64,000 nt of DNA. Origin: DATAPD01 sp036265385. Its GTDB lineage: Bacteria; Acidobacteriota; Terriglobia; Terriglobales; Acidobacteriaceae. The stretch is taken from NCBI GenBank assembly GCA_036265385.1, contig DATAPD010000015.1, positions 372,001 through 436,000 of the forward strand, written 5' to 3'. Made by a program: the position numbers and the translations under genes. The notes beneath the pieces were generated by a model, which worked only from the letters and a program-made list of their open reading frames with translations, did not search any database and was not told the DNA's origin. Shown here one piece after another: positions 60,176 to 64,000 of this stretch (positions are counted from its first letter, which is position 1; the number at the start of each line of letters is the position of its first letter).

Positions 60176-61213
60176 ATGGCTAAAACTCGCCGGAAGCGGA
60201 CCTCTCCGATGCATCCCTATGATGTCGTTTTCCAGATGATTATCGGCAAGTGGATCAGCAAGGCTCTTGGCAGCATAGTTGAAATCGGCGTTCCCGATCA
60301 GCTTGCGAAGGGAGCGCGGCAGTGCAGAGATCTTGCGCGCGAAGCCGGAGTCTCCGAGGACGGGTTGTATCGATTGTTGAGAGCGCTCGCGAGCTTGGGC
60401 CTATTCAACGAAAGCACCGACCGTCGGTTCCGACTTACGAGCATGGGGCAGCTGCTTCGGAGCGATCATCCCGAAAGCCTTGCTGGGTATGCACGATTTA
60501 CTGGCCATGACATCACGTGGCGGCCATGGGGAGAGTTAGGCTACAGCGTAAAGACGGGCCTGCCCGCATTCGACCGTATCTTTGGAAAGCCAGTCTTTGA
60601 ATACTTTTCGCAAAATCCAGAAGTCGCCGCTGTCTTCGACGAAGCGATGACTTCGATCAGCGCAATGGAGGCTCGCGCCGCCTCTGAGGCATACGACTTC
60701 AAAGGAATCCAGACGCTTATGGATGTAGCCGGGGGACATGGCCTGCTGCTCGCCACAGTTCTACGTCGTCATAAGAAGATGCGCGGCGTCCTGTTTGACC
60801 TTCCGCATGTTGCGGCCGGCGCAACTGCGACATTTACTCGCGCTCGCATCACCGGGAGGGTGCGGATTGAAAGTGGCGATTTCTTCAAAGAGCTGCCGAT
60901 GGGTTCCGACGCGATCATCATGAAGCACATTATTCACGACTGGGACGACGATTCGGCGACACGGATACTTCAAGCATGCCATCGAGCGCTCGGGAAGCGA
61001 GGTAAAGTGCTGATTGTGGATACGGTCGTGCCCGCTCGAAACGTGCCACATTACGGCAAGCTGCTCGATCTGGAAATGCTGGTGCTTACACCACTTGGCC
61101 GTGAGCGGACAAAGGACGAATTCGCAAAACTCCTCCGGGGAGCCGGATTCCGGTTGTCTCGCATCATTCCCACCGAGAGCCCGTTATCTGTCGTCGAAGC
61201 CCTAAAGGCGTAA
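60176..61213 (+). CDS. SAM-dependent O-methyltransferase
   Basis: Class I methyltransferase of the hydroxyindole/multifunctional O-methyltransferase family. An N-terminal winged-helix dimerisation domain (about 15-105) precedes the SAM fold. The SAM-binding loop is VAGGHGLLLATVL, the SAM-adenine acidic region is FDLPHV, and the catalytic-type HDWDDD is near residue 255. Length 345 is normal. AAGGAG lies five bases before the ATG. Such enzymes act on polyketide or phenolic substrates; no cluster surrounds it, so the substrate is unknown. Confidence 0.85.
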   Translation: MAKTRRKRTSPMHPYDVVFQMIIGKWISKALGSIVEIGVPDQLAKGARQCRDLAREAGVSEDGLYRLLRALASLGLFNESTDRRFRLTSMGQLLRSDHPESLAGYARFTGHDITWRPWGELGYSVKTGLPAFDRIFGKPVFEYFSQNPEVAAVFDEAMTSISAMEARAASEAYDFKGIQTLMDVAGGHGLLLATVLRRHKKMRGVLFDLPHVAAGATATFTRARITGRVRIESGDFFKELPMGSDAIIMKHIIHDWDDDSATRILQACHRALGKRGKVLIVDTVVPARNVPHYGKLLDLEMLVLTPLGRERTKDEFAKLLRGAGFRLSRIIPTESPLSVVEALKA

Positions 61214-61254
61214 TGCTGGCGGTCTACCCACCTTTAACATCCACCCGTAGGTGC

Positions 61255-61285
61255 CCCACTCCTCGCGTTCTGTGCGAGGGGTGGG
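61255..61285. repeat. Hairpin repeat after the methyltransferase gene
   Basis: CCCACTCCTCGC, a seven-base loop and GCGAGGGGTGGG pair over 12 positions with one mismatch. No T-tract follows, so it is more like a palindromic repeat than a simple terminator. Confidence 0.5.
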
Positions 61286-61365
61286 CTTGGGTTTGATCGA
61301 TCCGCCGGTAGTCTAGCTCTTCTTTCGCAAAGCCGATGCACGAACATCCAATACCTCGTGCACCC

Positions 61366-61629
61366 TCACTTCAGGTGGCTATTCACCGCCTTTGTCATCT
61401 GGAACATGTCCAGCTTCTTGCTGCCAAATACGGGTTGCAGCTTGTCATCCGCCAGGATCTCCCGCCGGTTCTTCGGGTTCTGCAGATTGTTTTTCTTGAT
61501 GTGCTCCCAGACTTTCTTCGTGACCTCGCTTCTGGGAAGCGGCTCCGCACCAACAATCTTGGCTAACTGCGCGGACGGTCGCATAGGCTTCATAAATCCG
61601 CTATTTTTGACTCCGCTCGTTTTAGGCAA
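61366..61629 (-). CDS. Stand-alone SWIB/MDM2-domain protein
   Basis: An 87-residue protein consisting of a short leader and one SWIB domain (FMKPMRPSAQLAKIVG, LPRSEVTKKVWEHIKKNNLQ, then FGSKKLDMFQMTKAV). I choose the TTG at 61629 because AAGGAG lies six bases upstream; ATG frames further up lack it. SWIB domains are eukaryotic chromatin-remodelling folds also found in chlamydiae and some other bacteria, where they may bind DNA or condense it. It lies between the methyltransferase and aspS. Confidence 0.85.
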   Translation of the reverse strand: MPKTSGVKNSGFMKPMRPSAQLAKIVGAEPLPRSEVTKKVWEHIKKNNLQNPKNRREILADDKLQPVFGSKKLDMFQMTKAVNSHLK

Positions 61630-61867
61630 CTGACACTCCTTGCAAAACATTGAGAATTGCGCGGCAGCGTTGAAACTCAATCAACGTGGCCTACGCTTAC
61701 TCAATGATGTCCGTTTCGCGAAAAAAGCTGTTTGTCTCGCCGATGGATCGAACCCGGGCGCGTATGGGCACGCCACACTTCACGACTATTAGGGAGGAAA
61801 TACTACAGGTCTCAACTGTAACCACTTCTGGGATCGCTTGGAGGCGTTTACTACATTGCGAAGATTG

Positions 61868-63721
61868 CTACTTCAGACGAGACCCGGATGGGAAGCCCGA
61901 TTCCACTACTTTAATCCCCAGCTCCCGCAGCTGGGCATCGCTCACCGGCGTCGGCGCTTCGCACATCAAGTCTTTCGCCGCCGCCGTCTTCGGGAACGGA
62001 ATCACTTCTCGCAAACTCTCAGCCCCGGCCAGGATCATCACGATTCGATCCAGCCCCAGCGCAATCCCGCCATGCGGAGGCGTCCCATACTCCAACGCTT
62101 CCAGGAAAAATCCGAAGCGCGAACGCGCCTCTTCTTCCGTCATTCCCAGCGCATGGAAAATCTTCCGCTGAATATCCTGCCGATGAATACGGATCGACCC
62201 CGACCCTAATTCCGTACCGTTTAGCACCACGTCATACGCCAACGCACGCACCATGGCCGGATCGGTCTCCAACTTATCCATGTCCTGTTCATGGGGCGAC
62301 GTGAACGGATGATGCGCTGCCACCCATCGCTTCTCGTTCTCGTCATACTCGAACATCGGAAAATTGGTGACCCACAAAAATCGATAGTCGTGCTCCGGAT
62401 TGCCGGTCTTTTTGAAAATCCCGTGCCGGTCGGCATACTTCTGCGCCAACGCAACTCGCAATAATCCTGCCGACGCATAGATCGCTAGCTCGGCCGGCGT
62501 AACCTTTCTTTTTCCGGCGGGATGCCCATCGCTCCCCGATTGCGCCGAGCCTGCCACCAGCACGATCAGATCGTCGGCCGCCGCACCGGTTTTATCGCGA
62601 ATTTTCGCTGCCGCCTCCGGAAAGCTTTTCTCGATACGTTTGAAATCTTCGAACAGCTTGGCACCGCCTTTCGAATTGAAAAGCGGCTTGATGTCGTCCC
62701 GCTCCTTCCTCGACAGTTCGCCCACTTTCGGCGTCCGGATCGCGAGTACTGGAAGCCCGGCATTGATCGCCAGCGTCGTCAGGTTCTCCGTCGCAAAGCA
62801 GTCCCGCACTTCGATTAGTGCAGGCAAACGCAAGTCCGGTTTATCGATCCCGTATTGCCGGATGGCATCGTCATAGTCCATCCGCGAAAATGGCGATTTG
62901 ATCTCGAACCCAGCCGCCTTGAAAGCAGCGGTCAGAAATCCCTCAACGACTTCCCACACTCTCTCCGGTTGCGGATACGACATCTCCAGGTCGATCTGCG
63001 TAAACTCCGGCTGACGATCGGCGCGCAGATCTTCATCCCGGAAACAACGCACGATCTGGAAATAACGGTCGAACCCCGAAATCATCAGGATCTGCTTGAA
63101 AATCTGTGGTGATTGCGGCAGCGCATAAAAAGACCCCGGCTGCACGCGGCTCGGCACGAGATAATCTCGCGCACCCTCCGGCGTCGAGCGAGTCATGAAC
63201 GGCGTCTCAATTTCATAAAACCCCTGAGACGCAAGATAATCACGAATCGCCAACGCTACCTTGTGCCGCAAGGCGATGTTGAACTGCATCGCATCTCGCC
63301 GCAGATCGATGTACCGGTACTTCAGCCGCATCTCTTCGTTCGCGAGCACGGTATCGCCCGGCAAAAAAGGCGGCTGCTTAGCCTCGTTCAAAATCCGCAA
63401 GTCTTCAATAACCAGCTCGATTTCACCGGTGGGAATGTTTTTATTGACCGTGTTCGCATCCCGCAGCTTTACCGTCCCAATCGCCGCGATCACGTACTCA
63501 TTCCGCAATTGTTCAGCTTTCTGATGAACGGCTTGGCTTGCTTCTTTGCTCACCACCACCTGGGTCACACCAGTCCGGTCCCGCAGGTCTATAAAGATGA
63601 TGTTGCCGAGGTCGCGCCGGCGATTCACCCATCCCATCAGGATGGCTTTTTTGCCCGCGTCCGATGCGCGGAGTGCACCACAGGTATGCGTTCGCCGAAG
63701 ATCGCCGAGAAAATCGAGCAC
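61868..63721 (-). CDS. aspS: Aspartyl-tRNA synthetase
   Basis: Charges tRNA-Asp, and perhaps tRNA-Asn if amidation follows. The 617-residue bacterial-type enzyme has the N-terminal anticodon-binding OB domain (GWVNRRRDLGNIIFIDLRDR), class II motif 2 (FRDEDLRADRQPEFTQIDLEMS) and the GAD insert (about 300-430). Motif 3 is the GLDRIV region near residue 565. It is single, with a TATAAT-like box about 50 bp upstream. Confidence 0.96.
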   Translation of the reverse strand: MLDFLGDLRRTHTCGALRASDAGKKAILMGWVNRRRDLGNIIFIDLRDRTGVTQVVVSKEASQAVHQKAEQLRNEYVIAAIGTVKLRDANTVNKNIPTGEIELVIEDLRILNEAKQPPFLPGDTVLANEEMRLKYRYIDLRRDAMQFNIALRHKVALAIRDYLASQGFYEIETPFMTRSTPEGARDYLVPSRVQPGSFYALPQSPQIFKQILMISGFDRYFQIVRCFRDEDLRADRQPEFTQIDLEMSYPQPERVWEVVEGFLTAAFKAAGFEIKSPFSRMDYDDAIRQYGIDKPDLRLPALIEVRDCFATENLTTLAINAGLPVLAIRTPKVGELSRKERDDIKPLFNSKGGAKLFEDFKRIEKSFPEAAAKIRDKTGAAADDLIVLVAGSAQSGSDGHPAGKRKVTPAELAIYASAGLLRVALAQKYADRHGIFKKTGNPEHDYRFLWVTNFPMFEYDENEKRWVAAHHPFTSPHEQDMDKLETDPAMVRALAYDVVLNGTELGSGSIRIHRQDIQRKIFHALGMTEEEARSRFGFFLEALEYGTPPHGGIALGLDRIVMILAGAESLREVIPFPKTAAAKDLMCEAPTPVSDAQLRELGIKVVESGFPSGSRLK

Positions 63722-63767
63722 AAGTCGCCCTTGTCAGTCTGGAATATGGCCGATGGCCGAATCAAAG

Positions 63768-63773
63768 ATTATA
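63768..63773 (-). promoter_or_regulatory. Candidate -10 box of aspS
   Basis: TATAAT on the minus strand, 47 bp before the aspS start. A good -35 at 17 bp was not found. Confidence 0.35.
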
Positions 63774-63881
63774 AATGCACGGCCGCAAGTCGTTCGCTGG
63801 ATACCCTATCGAACACTTCGAACTGGGGATCAAGGACTAATGACCAGAGACTGCCAGCTAGCAACTGCTTCATTCTCCGGC

Positions 63882-63956
63882 GTCATCCCGAACGCTCGCG
63901 TTTTTTCCGGCGAGCGGAGAGCCTGCCCTGAGCGAAGCCGAAGGGGATCTCGCGCG
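63882..63956. repeat. Dispersed repeat, GTCATCCCGA...GGGATCT family, copy 3
   Basis: GTCATCCCGAACG, a hairpin (CGCTCGC ... GCGAGCG), then a longer centre with CCTGAGCGAAGC, and an AAGGGGATCTCGCGCG end. The longer form contains the GAGCGAAGC core of the other repeat family, suggesting the two are related. Confidence 0.75.
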
Positions 63957-64000
63957 CACCACCGCCAAGTCGACCCTGTGAGTCCACTCCGCTAACCAAG

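Noticed and set aside
61255..61285. Terminator of the methyltransferase gene
   Set aside because: The stem is good but no T-tract follows; listed as a repeat hairpin instead.
63113..63931. Plus-strand frame of 272 residues
   Set aside because: Lies opposite aspS and runs into a dispersed repeat; composition is Arg-rich as in shadows.

Overview
The window reads as a chromosomal segment of a free-living, heterotrophic bacterium, most likely an Acidobacteriota (Terriglobia-like) species. The basis is inference: moderately GC-rich DNA, the gene order era-corC-ybeY-phoH, a kinase fused to a RapZ C-terminal domain, acidobacterial-style TolC and TPR proteins, and dispersed intergenic repeats of the GTCATCCTGAGCG... 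type. No tRNA or rRNA gene, phage, intact insertion sequence or CRISPR array was recognised.

Layout. 0.1-4 kb (minus): era, a CBS/CorC protein, ybeY and phoH, a ribosome-maturation and stress cluster. 4.2-5.7 kb (minus): a small membrane protein and an exported protein built of about 33-residue repeats. 5.9-7.6 kb: ribosomal protein S1. 7.7-10 kb (minus): a cell-wall sugar salvage pair, a MurU-like nucleotidyltransferase overlapping a sugar kinase-RapZ fusion. 10-20 kb: a Ycf46-like AAA ATPase divergent from rpsT, arylamine N-acetyltransferase, an exported peptidoglycan-binding protein, an HtrA protease, an amidohydrolase and an M20 peptidase, and a LeuA-like DRE-TIM enzyme. 20-28 kb: zinc-ribbon protein, DinB, aldehyde dehydrogenase, truA, tolC, a glycosyltransferase and a CsaA-like protein.

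28-41 kb is mainly acyl-CoA and amino-acid catabolism: both subunits of a split methylmalonyl-CoA mutase (large and small genes 3.6 kb apart), a methylcrotonyl-CoA-type carboxyltransferase, HMG-CoA lyase, two enoyl-CoA hydratases, a hotdog thioesterase and histidine ammonia-lyase. Together these suggest leucine, histidine and branched or odd-chain acyl degradation. 42-50 kb is an envelope and isoprenoid block: zinc-ribbon XRE regulator, a second HtrA-type protease, uppS, cdsA, dxr, rseP and ispG. 50-56 kb: a His-rich four-helix membrane protein beside YceI, two tiny membrane proteins, DUF72, CAP-domain protein, rmuC and a flavin monooxygenase. 56-64 kb: a LuxR/TPR regulator, a scar region with two truncated genes between short direct repeats, a methyltransferase, a stand-alone SWIB protein and aspS.

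The most interesting items are the kinase-RapZ fusion overlapping a MurU-like gene, the palindromic insertion inside hutH, the 33-residue repeat protein, the truncation scar near 58.7 kb, the TACCCAT inverted repeat next to a LuxR-type gene, and several families of dispersed intergenic repeats.
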